Shown here: positions 27,555 to 35,947 of the stretch, in pieces
Layout: each line of letters starts with the position of its first letter
Position numbering within the stretch: the stretch's first letter is position 1
DNA from: UBA7434 sp042090785
Lineage (GTDB): Bacteria > Pseudomonadota > Gammaproteobacteria > Pseudomonadales > UBA7434
Direction of reading: 5' to 3'
Length of the DNA stretch: 64,000 nucleotides
Assembly: GCA_042090785.1 (NCBI GenBank)
Contig: JBELIP010000002.1
Location: forward strand, 1-64,000
Notes under the pieces: generated by a model
Database searches by the model: none
Seen by the model: only the letters and a program-made list of their open reading frames with translations
Told to the model about the DNA's origin: nothing
Program-made: the position numbers and the translations under genes

Positions 27555-28268
27555 TTAATCGTCAACCGACGTATTATGCTGCCAATCATTTTGCATAACT
27601 GATTGCATAAATCGATTTATTTTTTCTAGGTCTTTAACGCCAGGAGAAACTTCTACACCACTACTGACATCAACGGCATAGGGAGCAACTTCATCCATGG
27701 CTTGCGCAACATTGTCGACATCAAGCCCTCCCGCTAAAACTAAAGGTTGATTTAAACCCGTAGGAATTCTTGACCAATCAAACGTCTTGCCTGTGCCGCC
27801 AGGCACGCCTTTTTGATAAGCGTCTAATAAAAATCCCTGCGCTGCAGAATTACCTAAGCTGTGCGCTTCAATTTGTTGCAAGGTCTCAGCTGCATCATCG
27901 CCGCCAATTCTTATGGCCTTAATATAGGGCGTAGCAAACTGCTGGCAAAAGGCTGGGGGTTCATCCCCGTGAAACTGTATTAACGTTAGCGGCACTTTAT
28001 CGAGCACCGCCTGCACTTCGCTAGCCGAAGCGTTTACAAACAACCCTACTCGCTCAACAAACGGGGGTAATAGCTGACACAACTCGGCCGCACGCTCAGC
28101 AGTTACTGCGCGCGGGCTGGGTGCATAAAACACAAAACCCAGCGCATCCGCACCCGCATGAGCCGCTTCTAAAGCGTCTTGCTCTCGAGTAATACCGCAT
28201 ATTTTTACCCGTGTTCTCGTCGGTCGCTGGCTAGATTCGGACGTTGAGCTAGTCATTGTACAACTCAT
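27555..28268 (-). CDS. trpF: Phosphoribosylanthranilate isomerase
   Basis: 237 aa TIM barrel of tryptophan synthesis. The catalytic Cys is in VKICGITR near residue 24, and the general acid Asp in FLLDAYQKG near residue 145. C-terminal DVSSGVEVSPG binds the phosphate. The first 17 residues (Ser/Thr/Arg-rich) are an extension, and the Met at codon 5 is an alternative start. It is separated from trpB by 93 nt without a clear terminator. Confidence 0.95.
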   Translation of the reverse strand: MSCTMTSSTSESSQRPTRTRVKICGITREQDALEAAHAGADALGFVFYAPSPRAVTAERAAELCQLLPPFVERVGLFVNASASEVQAVLDKVPLTLIQFHGDEPPAFCQQFATPYIKAIRIGGDDAAETLQQIEAHSLGNSAAQGFLLDAYQKGVPGGTGKTFDWSRIPTGLNQPLVLAGGLDVDNVAQAMDEVAPYAVDVSSGVEVSPGVKDLEKINRFMQSVMQNDWQHNTSVDD

Positions 28269-28418
28269 TAAATCGGTTATTTAAAATACAACTTAGTCTA
28301 AGCGTCAGTCTACCAAATTGGGCTATGACTTGCCGCCGCTATATGAGCCCAGAAATACCAACTTAAAGTGCATTCCAAAGCCAATTGGGCACATTTTAGG
28401 GTGATCTAAAAAGCTAGC

Positions 28419-28466
28419 CACAACGTTAAGCACAAAGTTAAGCACAACGTTAAGCACAACGCTGGG
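28419..28466. repeat. Four 12-bp tandem repeats
   Basis: CACAACGTTAAG occurs at 28419 and 28443, with one-base-changed CACAAAGTTAAG at 28431 and a decayed copy CACAACGCTGGG at 28455. They lie in the truA-trpF spacer. Confidence 0.9.
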
Positions 28467-28513
28467 GATAACGTCGGGCACAATATAGCCAAAAATAGAA
28501 AATATGACCTATT

Positions 28514-29362
28514 TTAGAAAAGCAAACGCTCGGCTGCTGGCAGCTCGTATTTAGCCGGATAAGTGACAGCAACTAAGTACAGGCCATCGGGTTTAGCCGT
28601 AGCGGCAGCTAACGACCTATCTTTGGCCGCCAATAAGGTCTCAACCCACGTCACCGGCTGTTTTTCAGTGCCAATAGCCATCAAAGTGCCTGCTATGTTG
28701 CGTACCATATGCAATAAAAAGGCGTTTGCCTCTATTTCAATACAAACACGCTCGCCATAACGCTTAACGCTAACCGCATGCACATTTCGCATAGCCGTCT
28801 TACTCTCACAGGCAATGGCTCGAAATGAAGTAAAATCCTGCTCACCGACAAGGGCTTGCGCAGCCTGATGCATTAAGCTCTCATTCAGCGGCTGGGTAAA
28901 ATGCGTCATCAAGCCACTAAAAATACCCGGCCTTACGGCAGCATTGTGAATCCAATATTGATAGCGGCGCGCTTGTGCCGAAAATCGGGCATGAAACTCA
29001 CTATCAACGTCTTTTGCCCAAATAACTCTAATGGCATTAGGTAAAAGGCTATTCACCCCCATTGTCCACGCTTTTAACTCACGAGCGTTACTCACCTCAA
29101 AATGCGCTACTTGCCCAGTGGCATGCACACCTGCATCGGTTCGCCCTGCGCAAATTAAGGTAATAGCTTGGTCGGCCACAGTACTTAAAGCCTCTTCTAA
29201 AGCCATTTGAATAGTGGCTACCGCTGGCTTAGTTTGCCGCTGCCAGCCATGAAAAGCAGCGCCGTTATACTCCACACCAATAGCTATACGGCGCACAGCC
29301 GGTGCTAGCGCATCGGTATTAGCCAAAGGGTTAGAAGCTGTTTTTTGAGTATCAAGGGACAA
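28514..29362 (-). CDS. truA: tRNA pseudouridine synthase A (U38-40)
   Basis: 282 aa. The catalytic Asp is in the TruA motif GRTDAGVHATGQ near residue 76; IGVEYNGAAFHGWQRQ begins the RNA-binding fold. C-terminal FLLHMVRNIAGTL is typical. The first 22 residues are an extension beyond the usual start. The fimV-truA-trpF order is conserved in Pseudomonas-like genomes. Confidence 0.96.
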   Translation of the reverse strand: MSLDTQKTASNPLANTDALAPAVRRIAIGVEYNGAAFHGWQRQTKPAVATIQMALEEALSTVADQAITLICAGRTDAGVHATGQVAHFEVSNARELKAWTMGVNSLLPNAIRVIWAKDVDSEFHARFSAQARRYQYWIHNAAVRPGIFSGLMTHFTQPLNESLMHQAAQALVGEQDFTSFRAIACESKTAMRNVHAVSVKRYGERVCIEIEANAFLLHMVRNIAGTLMAIGTEKQPVTWVETLLAAKDRSLAAATAKPDGLYLVAVTYPAKYELPAAERLLF

Positions 29363-29534
29363 TAGCGTATGCCTAAATCAGCACGGTATTAACTCGTGCG
29401 TTAATGGTTTTTAAACTGAGCGAGGATAATGCCAGATACAACAATTATTGCAATTGCGATATATATAAAACATAGCCTCAAAATTAAGCGCATCTTAATT
29501 TTATCGTTATTTTAAAACAGCCATTATTGGACAC

Positions 29535-29563
29535 AAAAAAGCCCCATAAAAACAGGGCTTTTT
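29535..29563 (-). terminator. Terminator of fimV
   Basis: A perfect 9-bp stem (AAAAAGCCC with GGGCTTTTT, 10-nt loop) 25 nt past the fimV stop, with a T run on the minus strand. It separates fimV from truA, so truA needs its own promoter in the 225-nt spacer, where no other feature was seen. Confidence 0.85.
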
Positions 29564-29587
29564 AACACACTTTTAATTGCTAGACGC

Positions 29588-31858
29588 TTAAGCAATTTTA
29601 CCTATCATTGCATTGGCCTGATCACGCTGCTCGTCACTACCCTCTGCCATTACTTCGTCAAGAATTTCGCGTGCACCTTCAACGTCACCCATATCAATAT
29701 AAGCTCTTGCTAAGTCTAGCTTGGTGCCAACCTCATCGTTGCGATCATGGCTATCCTGATTATCCGCACCCACCTCACCTTCACTGATCTCAATCTCAGT
29801 ATCGGCATCATAAGCAAGCTGTAAACCAAATTCGCTTTTATCTTCTTCAAGCTCACCTAGAGCGGCAGCTTCACTATCTGGATCTGGCGTGTCATCGTCA
29901 AAGTTTTCATTTAAGTCTTCATTTGAATCTTCACTAAAGTCCGCAAGAAACTCATCAGTTGGCGTTGCAACATTGCCCTCTGGCCACCAATCAGAAACAT
30001 TTTCAACATCATCTAATAAGGCTTCAATTGCTACATTAATAGCGGGGTCTAACGAAAGCAATGACTGGCAGGCAGTACGAAATAAATCTGGCGCTTGCTG
30101 AGCAACAAATAACTCCAGTCGTTTAAGCTGTAAGTCAGTTCTGACTGGCTCTTGCTCAATAGCGCCGTCTAACATCTCTTTCGCTTGTTCATATCTACCG
30201 TAAGCTAAATAAATATCAGCCTCGGCAATGACATCACGTTCGGCATCATAATCTTCCGCCGCCGTCACACTGTCAGTAATATTGTCGTCATGATGGCTAT
30301 TTAAATTGGCATCTGATTCATCATCTAAATCAGCTTCACTCAGTAAACTTTGCTCTCCACTAACCTCGTACTCATCACGACCAGCATCACCTAAGATCGC
30401 ATTTGAAGCACTCTCATCTTCCGCCAATGGCTCTACACGTTCAAAAACGGTAGCTTCATAAACGTCATCGCGGCGGGCAAAAAACCACATTAAAATAGCC
30501 ATGACTGCAGCAAAAAAAGCAACACCCAAACCTATAACCCACTCAACACTTATTGATAATGCATTGGCAATAACATCTAACGGTCCAGCCACTGCAACCG
30601 GTGGGCTAGCATTCGTCTTAGAGGCCTGGTCATCAATCGCTGTTTTATCTAAAACTGCTCGGCGCGCGTCAATAGCCGCACGCATCGATGCCAACTCTTG
30701 ATCCTTTAAAGATACTAGCTGCTCAAGGTCAGCTAACTGCGACTCCATTGCCACTAAGCGAGCATCCATTGCCGTGTTTTCAACAGCGGCTCTATCAAGA
30801 TTTTCAAGACTAATAGCCAGCTCGTTGCGCAAGCGATTAACTTCAACCAAACTACTTTGATCTTCAGCAGCGGATACAGAACCATTAGCAGCATCAGAAC
30901 TCGATACTGCCGAGTCATTAGTTAAGGCTGCAGGTGCAGCTGAATTATCAATGGTTGCCAACTGCAAATGACCCTCAGCAGCAGCCGATTCTTGAATGGT
31001 GGTTTGAGTTGACTCGCGCGCATCTCTCATCGCACTGACATCAGCTGCTTGCCAATTTAATTGCTGCTCAGCAATAAGTTGCTGGGCTTTTTGTTCATTA
31101 ACACGATTAACTGCCGCACCTTCGGGTAAACGCAACACAGCGCCTTTTTTCAAGAGGTTAATATTGTTATTGATAAACGCATTAGGGTTAAGATCTTGTA
31201 AAGCCAGCATGGTTTGATTAATGGACGTTCCATTAGGTTTAACGCGTTTCGCAATGCCCCATAAGGTTTCATCAGCACGAACGGTCACTCTGGTTTGCGC
31301 GGCAGCACTCGTTTTATTTGCTCGTGAATTATTAGCCGATGGAATCGATGCAGGTGTGAATGATCGGGGCGCTGGCTTGGTGGTTGTTCTATTTGACGGT
31401 TTAACAGGAGGCGTGTCAGGCACAGTCACTGGATTAATTGCTCGCGCTGGCGCAGCAGAATAATTAGGTAGGTCGAGTAAGACCGTGTATTCACGTAACA
31501 AACGCCCTTTTGGCCAGCGCAGCTCGACAAGAAAATTTAAATAAGGCTCTAACACTACATCGGGTGTTTGCAGCCGCAAAACCGGCGCGCCAGATTCACC
31601 ACGCTCAACAATAAACTCTACACTCGATAAAAAATAATCTCTATCCACCCCTGCTCTAGCAAAATCCGCCTCAGAGGCTAACGAGACTAATACCTGTGAC
31701 GCATCCAGATCGCTGGCATTGACCAATGGAATCTCGGCAGCCAAACGCTCATTAAGTGCTGATGAGACCTGAATCTCGCCCAAACCCAACGCATATACAA
31801 TCGAGGATTGCATTAAACCAACCAATGCAATTGCTGTAGCAAGCTTGCTTTTCATCAT
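29588..31858 (-). CDS. fimV: FimV-like pilus/polarity hub protein
   Basis: 756 aa with FimV architecture: signal peptide (cleavage near VYA), conserved N-terminal domain starting LGLGEIQVSSALNERL, a LysM domain (about 188-245) that binds peptidoglycan, a coiled coil (about 335-400), one membrane helix (about 440-465), a strongly acidic cytoplasmic region, and the C-terminal FimV motif (LDLARAYIDMGDVEGAREIL). It is needed for type IV pilus function and polar targeting in relatives. It is shorter than Pseudomonas FimV (about 900 aa) mainly in the acidic region. AGGA precedes the tandem ATG ATG. Confidence 0.93.
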   Translation of the reverse strand: MMKSKLATAIALVGLMQSSIVYALGLGEIQVSSALNERLAAEIPLVNASDLDASQVLVSLASEADFARAGVDRDYFLSSVEFIVERGESGAPVLRLQTPDVVLEPYLNFLVELRWPKGRLLREYTVLLDLPNYSAAPARAINPVTVPDTPPVKPSNRTTTKPAPRSFTPASIPSANNSRANKTSAAAQTRVTVRADETLWGIAKRVKPNGTSINQTMLALQDLNPNAFINNNINLLKKGAVLRLPEGAAVNRVNEQKAQQLIAEQQLNWQAADVSAMRDARESTQTTIQESAAAEGHLQLATIDNSAAPAALTNDSAVSSSDAANGSVSAAEDQSSLVEVNRLRNELAISLENLDRAAVENTAMDARLVAMESQLADLEQLVSLKDQELASMRAAIDARRAVLDKTAIDDQASKTNASPPVAVAGPLDVIANALSISVEWVIGLGVAFFAAVMAILMWFFARRDDVYEATVFERVEPLAEDESASNAILGDAGRDEYEVSGEQSLLSEADLDDESDANLNSHHDDNITDSVTAAEDYDAERDVIAEADIYLAYGRYEQAKEMLDGAIEQEPVRTDLQLKRLELFVAQQAPDLFRTACQSLLSLDPAINVAIEALLDDVENVSDWWPEGNVATPTDEFLADFSEDSNEDLNENFDDDTPDPDSEAAALGELEEDKSEFGLQLAYDADTEIEISEGEVGADNQDSHDRNDEVGTKLDLARAYIDMGDVEGAREILDEVMAEGSDEQRDQANAMIGKIA

Positions 31859-31901
31859 CTGAGATCCTGTTGCCTAACCGAAAGAATGTTTTAGAAACTA
31901 T

Positions 31902-32129
31902 TTAATGCAGTAAAACTAATTAATGCAGTAAAACTAAACCTGCGATAAACCGCAAAAACCCTTCCATAAGACAANNNNNNNNNNNNNNNNNNNNNNNNNN
32001 NNNNNNNNNNNNNNNNNNNNNNNNNNNNNNNNNNNNNNNNNNNNNNNNNNNNNNNNNNNNNNNNNNNNNNNNNNTTAATGCAGTAAAACTAAACCTGCGA
32101 TAAACCGCAAAAACCCTTCCATAAGACAA
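31902..32129. other. 100-N gap flanked by identical 55-nt sequence
   Basis: The N run spans 31975-32074. The 55 nt before it (31920-31974) and after it (32075-32129) are identical. The left copy is itself preceded by one extra 18-bp copy of its start, TTAATGCAGTAAAACTAA (31902-31919). Exactly 55 nt of overlap fits an unmerged k-mer contig join. No gene is supported here. Confidence 0.85.
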
Positions 32130-32243
32130 CAAAAGAAAGGATAGGTTTTGAACCTCGTTTAAAATGGCAATACACGAAGCGGCTCATAGGTAGTTATAGC
32201 AAACAGAAACCATTGCCGAAGCCTAGCAACGACGATACGTTAA

Positions 32244-32309
32244 TTGGTTCTCAGATTTTTAGAACGAATAACAGAACTTGAAGAAAAACTCGATGAAATA
32301 GGCGAATAA
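32244..32309 (+). other. Short leucine-zipper-like open frame
   Basis: An open frame between stops encodes FLERITELEEKLDEIGE at its end, a good heptad coiled coil of the kind found at the C-terminus of transposase or partition proteins. It has no usable start or ribosome site, and the frame upstream is closed. It may be the relic tail of a lost gene, or chance. Confidence 0.2.
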
Positions 32310-32346
32310 TAAAGAAAAACGATAAGGAGGATTAAAGAGGGCTTTG

Positions 32347-32454
32347 CAATACCTCCGCTGACGAAAATGTGAACAAAGACTCCGCCTCCGCACCACTAAA
32401 TAGGAGACACCTGGTATGAACCTTTACTCACATTTCTCGCCAGCAGATGTACTA
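32347..32454 (-). ncRNA. Candidate structured RNA (31-bp stem)
   Basis: Two arms (about 32348-32378 and 32422-32453) pair over 31 bp with one bulged base and one mismatch. In the minus-strand RNA all six transition differences are G-U wobbles; in the plus-strand RNA the same six would be A-C mismatches. The loop is about 43 nt and contains further CUCC/GGAG complementarity. It lies in the asd-fimV spacer with no coding explanation. No terminator or promoter was identified. It could equally be a miniature inverted-repeat element. Confidence 0.4.
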
Positions 32455-32640
32455 ATCTCAAGTGTAGACAGGAATTTGAAAAAAGACAGGCGAATAGGCA
32501 ATTTTTTTCTACCTTGAAGAAAATAACTAACATATTGGGCAAAAAAAAGGCTAATTCAGCAACCAAATAGGTCAACCAAATCAGCCACTTAATCTCTAGT
32601 AAACGATAACGACTTAAACAGCCATCAATCGACTAATACC
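32455..32640. other. Spacer after asd
   Basis: 186 nt of A+T-rich DNA after the asd stop. A 33-codon plus-strand frame that begins in the stem arm (32416-32517) has AGGAGA upstream, but its start lies in the inverted-repeat structure and it is not credited as a gene. No clear terminator for asd was seen. Confidence 0.4.
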
Positions 32641-33663
32641 TTATAAATGATCTTGAATTAAACACTCAGCAATTTGAATACTATTGAGTGCCGCACCTTT
32701 TCTCACATTATCCGACACAATCCACATATTCAGACCGTTAGGGTGCGAGATATCCTCACGAATTCGACCGACATACGTTGGGTCGGTACCAGCACCATCA
32801 CTTACCGGTGTTGGGTAGCCGCCATCCACATGATCGTCAATAACTTCAACACCTTCGGCACCAGTCAATAACTCACGCACTTGCTCAACACTAATCTTTT
32901 GCTCAGTCTCAATATGCACGGCTTCAGAATGACCAAAGAAAACCGGCACACGAACACAGGTTGGGTTTACTTGAATACTGGCATCGGCAAATATTTTTTG
33001 CGTCTCCCAAACCATTTTCATTTCTTCTTTGGTGTAGCCATTATCAAGAAACACATCAATATGCGGAATCACATTAAATGCAATTTGCTTAGGATAAACT
33101 TTTTCTTCAACCGGCTGGCCATTAAGTAAGCGCGCCGTTTGCCCTGCTAGCTCTTCAATCGCATCTTTACCGGTACCAGAAACCGCTTGATAGGTTGCAA
33201 CATTAATTCGCGTAATACCTACCGCATCATAAATAGGCTTTAGCGCAACTAACATCTGAATCGTTGAGCAATTCGGGTTAGCAATAATATTTCTATTACG
33301 ATAATCGGCAATGGCATCAGCATTCACTTCTGGCACAACTAATGGAATATCATCGTCATAACGAAAATGCGAGGTGTTATCAATAACCACACATCCTGCA
33401 TCAGCCGCAATGGGCGCATACTCTGCCGACAAACTACCACCAGCAGAAAACAAACCAATTTGCGCTTTAGCAAAATCAAAATCGGCTAAATTTTCAACCT
33501 TAACCGACTTACCTTTAAACTGAATACGCTTACCCGCCGAACGTTCACTCGCCAATGGATAAAGTGTGCCAACGGGAAAATCTCGCTGCTCTAAAATTTC
33601 TATCATTGCCTGACCAACAGCGCCAGTGGCGCCCATGACGGCAACATCAAATGTTCTGGACAT
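32641..33663 (-). CDS. asd: Aspartate-semialdehyde dehydrogenase
   Basis: Makes aspartate semialdehyde for lysine, threonine, methionine and diaminopimelate. 340 aa from the ATG of MSRTFDVAV, which has GGAG 9 nt upstream; an in-frame TTG five codons earlier is rejected. The NADP loop GATGAVGQ is at the N-terminus, and the catalytic Cys in NPNCSTIQM near residue 130. The sequence is of the shorter Gram-positive-like Asd class also found in Pseudomonas. It follows leuD by 33 nt; leuB, usual at this position, is missing. Confidence 0.96.
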   Translation of the reverse strand: MSRTFDVAVMGATGAVGQAMIEILEQRDFPVGTLYPLASERSAGKRIQFKGKSVKVENLADFDFAKAQIGLFSAGGSLSAEYAPIAADAGCVVIDNTSHFRYDDDIPLVVPEVNADAIADYRNRNIIANPNCSTIQMLVALKPIYDAVGITRINVATYQAVSGTGKDAIEELAGQTARLLNGQPVEEKVYPKQIAFNVIPHIDVFLDNGYTKEEMKMVWETQKIFADASIQVNPTCVRVPVFFGHSEAVHIETEQKISVEQVRELLTGAEGVEVIDDHVDGGYPTPVSDGAGTDPTYVGRIREDISHPNGLNMWIVSDNVRKGAALNSIQIAECLIQDHL

Positions 33664-33696
33664 TTCAAACAACTCCAAATTTTTTATTTAAACAAG

Positions 33697-34335
33697 CTAT
33701 GCAAACAACCAAGGCGCAACTTTTTTATGCTGCTCTTCAAAGCTCGCAATACTGTCGGCATCTTCTAGTGTTAACGCAATATCATCCAAACCATTTAATA
33801 GACAGTGCTTACGAAAGCTATCGACTTCAAATGCGATGGTAGTACCATCAGCTAAAGTAATGAGCTGTGATTCAAGATCAACGGCTAGCGAATACCCTTC
33901 ATTAGCTTCAACAGCCGCAAATAACTGGTCGACAATAGCTTCATCGAGCTCTATCGGTAAAATGCCATTTTTAAAACAATTATTAAAAAAGATATCAGCA
34001 AAGCTTGGCGCAATTAAACAGCGAAAACCGTAGTCTTCTAATGCCCATGGCGCATGCTCACGACTTGAACCGCAACCAAAGTTCTGACGCGACAACAGTA
34101 CGTTGGCACTGGCATAGCGTGGCTGATTCAAGGAAAAATCATTATTTAATGGCCGCGAAGAGCAATCCATATCTGGCTCGCCTTTATCCAGATAACGCAA
34201 CTCATCAAATAGGTAAGGACCAAAGCCCGAACGCTTTATTGATTTTAAAAACTGCTTAGGAATAATCATATCGGTATCGACGTTAGCGCGATCAAGCGGC
34301 ATAACAACACCTTCAAGTTGAGTAAATGCTTTCAT
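33697..34335 (-). CDS. leuD: 3-isopropylmalate dehydratase small subunit
   Basis: 212 aa swivel domain partner of LeuC. Visible motifs are RANVDTDMIIPKQFL near the N-terminus and NFGCGSSREHAPWAL near residue 85, both family signatures. It starts 3 nt after leuC and should be translated with it. Confidence 0.97.
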   Translation of the reverse strand: MKAFTQLEGVVMPLDRANVDTDMIIPKQFLKSIKRSGFGPYLFDELRYLDKGEPDMDCSSRPLNNDFSLNQPRYASANVLLSRQNFGCGSSREHAPWALEDYGFRCLIAPSFADIFFNNCFKNGILPIELDEAIVDQLFAAVEANEGYSLAVDLESQLITLADGTTIAFEVDSFRKHCLLNGLDDIALTLEDADSIASFEEQHKKVAPWLFA

Positions 34336-34338
34336 GTC

Positions 34339-35766
34339 TTAGCCCTCTCCCATTTCACGTACATCAACAAAGCGTCCGGCAATTGCTGCCGCTGCCGCCA
34401 TTGCTGGGCTAACCAAATGTGAACGTCCACCAAAACCCTGACGCCCCTCGAAATTACGGTTAGAGGTAGAAGCACAATGCTCACCCTCTTCTAACTTATC
34501 AGCGTTCATGGCTAAACACATTGAACAACCTGGCTCACGCCACTCAAAACCGGCATCAGTAAAAACAGTATGCAGACCTTCGCTCTCGGCTTGCTTCTGC
34601 ACTAAGCCAGAACCCGGCACAACCATTGCCAATTTAATTTTGTCCGAGACTTGCTGACCTTGTACGACTTCAGCAGCTGCACGCAAATCTTCAATACGGC
34701 TATTAGTACAAGAACCAATAAATACTTTATCGAGTGGAATATCTTTAATTAACTGACCGCCGTTTAAACCCATATATTCTAATGCGCGCTCTATAGATTG
34801 ACGGCGCGTTGGGTCTGCTTCATCAGCAGGTACTGGAACACGCGCAGTAATAGGTGCAACCATTTCAGGTGAAGAACCCCAAGTCACTTGTGGCTCAATA
34901 TCCGCCGCCTGCATAACCACAACATGGTCAAATACTGCATCGTCATCACTAACTAAGTCTAACCATGCTTCAGCCGCAAGATCCCAATCGGCACCCTTCG
35001 GTGACATTGGGCGACCTTTACAGTAATCAATGGTTTTTTGGTCAACCGCAATCATGCCTGCACGTGCCCCTGCTTCAATTGCCATATTACAAACCGTCAT
35101 GCGACCTTCAATGGATAGTGCACGAATAGCATCACCACCAAATTCAAGCGCATAACCGGTGCCACCAGCAGTACCAATTTCACCAATAATTGCGAGCACT
35201 AAATCTTTTGCTGTAACGCCTAGACGCAATTCGCCATCTATGCGCACTAACATGTTTTTCATTTTGCGCGCTAGCAGACACTGTGTTGCCAATACATGCT
35301 CAACTTCCGAAGTACCAATACCGTGTGCTAAGGCACCCAAAGCACCGTGCGTCGAAGTATGCGAATCACCACACACAACTGTCATCCCTGGTAACGTAGC
35401 ACCCTGCTCAGGACCAACAACATGAACAATACCTTGACGCTCATCGTTAATTTTAAATTCAGTAATCCCTAACTCATCACAGTTATCGTCCAAGGTCTGA
35501 ATCTGTATTTTAGAAATTTCGTCAGCAATACCCTCAATGCCCTCACGACGCTCAACCGTAGTGGTTGGCACATTATGATCGGGGGTAGCAATATTGGCCG
35601 ATGTACGCCAAGGCTTGCGACCTGCAATACGCAAACCTTCAAAAGCTTGCGGTGACGTCACCTCGTGAATTAAATGTCGGTCAATATAAATTAAAGCCGT
35701 GCCGTCATCGCGTTGTTTAACCAAATGCTGGTCCCAAAGCTTGTCGTAAAGCGTCTTACCTGCCAT
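34339..35766 (-). CDS. leuC: 3-isopropylmalate dehydratase large subunit
   Basis: Aconitase-family isomerase of leucine synthesis. 475 aa from the ATG of MAGKTLYDKLW, the canonical start, with GAGG 8 nt upstream. The three 4Fe-4S cysteines are in GSCTNSRIEDL and EPGCSMCLAMN. The frame stays open a further 31 codons to 35859, through a terminator hairpin, and that extension has no family character. Regulation is likely by the divergent LysR gene and possibly by attenuation in the leader. Confidence 0.97.
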   Translation of the reverse strand: MAGKTLYDKLWDQHLVKQRDDGTALIYIDRHLIHEVTSPQAFEGLRIAGRKPWRTSANIATPDHNVPTTTVERREGIEGIADEISKIQIQTLDDNCDELGITEFKINDERQGIVHVVGPEQGATLPGMTVVCGDSHTSTHGALGALAHGIGTSEVEHVLATQCLLARKMKNMLVRIDGELRLGVTAKDLVLAIIGEIGTAGGTGYALEFGGDAIRALSIEGRMTVCNMAIEAGARAGMIAVDQKTIDYCKGRPMSPKGADWDLAAEAWLDLVSDDDAVFDHVVVMQAADIEPQVTWGSSPEMVAPITARVPVPADEADPTRRQSIERALEYMGLNGGQLIKDIPLDKVFIGSCTNSRIEDLRAAAEVVQGQQVSDKIKLAMVVPGSGLVQKQAESEGLHTVFTDAGFEWREPGCSMCLAMNADKLEEGEHCASTSNRNFEGRQGFGGRSHLVSPAMAAAAAIAGRFVDVREMGEG

Positions 35767-35790
35767 GTTCATTGCCTCTGCAGTATCTAT

Positions 35791-35817
35791 AAAAAACTCC
35801 CTTATAAAGCAGGGAGT
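35791..35817 (-). terminator. Terminator hairpin in the leuC leader
   Basis: On the minus strand ACTCCCT, 8 nt, AGGGAGT is followed by a T run, only 25 nt before the leuC ATG. A second weaker hairpin with arms AGGGT/ACCCT (35834-35853) lies just upstream, and its CCCT could compete for the AGGG arm. This is the layout of an attenuator. Confidence 0.6.
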
Positions 35818-35858
35818 GAAATGTCTTAAAAATAGGGTGTTAAGAATAACCCTTGCCA

Positions 35859-35888
35859 TTGATAAATAAAATTCATATTATTTATCAA
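35859..35888. promoter_or_regulatory. Perfect 11-bp inverted repeat upstream of leuC
   Basis: TTGATAAATAA, 8 nt, TTATTTATCAA. It lies between the leuC leader and the LysR-type operator and is long enough to bind a dimer. It also covers a possible minus-strand promoter. Confidence 0.5.
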
Positions 35889-35892
35889 TTAG

Positions 35893-35907
35893 ATTCCAAT
35901 AAGGAAT
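35893..35907. promoter_or_regulatory. LysR-type operator
   Basis: ATTCC-AATAA-GGAAT, a perfect 15-bp dyad that contains the T-N11-A LysR box. It is 40 nt upstream of the LysR gene start and in front of leuC, as expected for a divergent regulator and target. Confidence 0.6.
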
Positions 35908-35947
35908 ACATAGTTGAAAAACAGCCTCAAATAACGAGTATAAAACA

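Noticed and set aside
29429..29515. 28-codon hydrophobic frame after truA start region
   Set aside because: GAGG is only 3 nt from the ATG and the frame is very short; not distinguishable from chance.
31920..32132. Minus-strand open frame running through the Ns
   Set aside because: It exists only because the Ns are read as codons; the two ends are copies of the same 55 nt.
32330..32460. Insertion sequence
   Set aside because: There is an inverted repeat but no transposase frame and no visible target-site duplication, so it is left as a candidate RNA or miniature element.
32416..32517. 33-codon plus-strand frame with AGGAGA upstream
   Set aside because: It starts in the arm of the inverted repeat, is short, and has no protein-like pattern; the stem explains the region better.
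35767..35859. 31-residue N-terminal extension of LeuC
   Set aside because: It passes through a terminator hairpin, has no ribosome site, and the canonical LeuC start lies downstream with GAGG.
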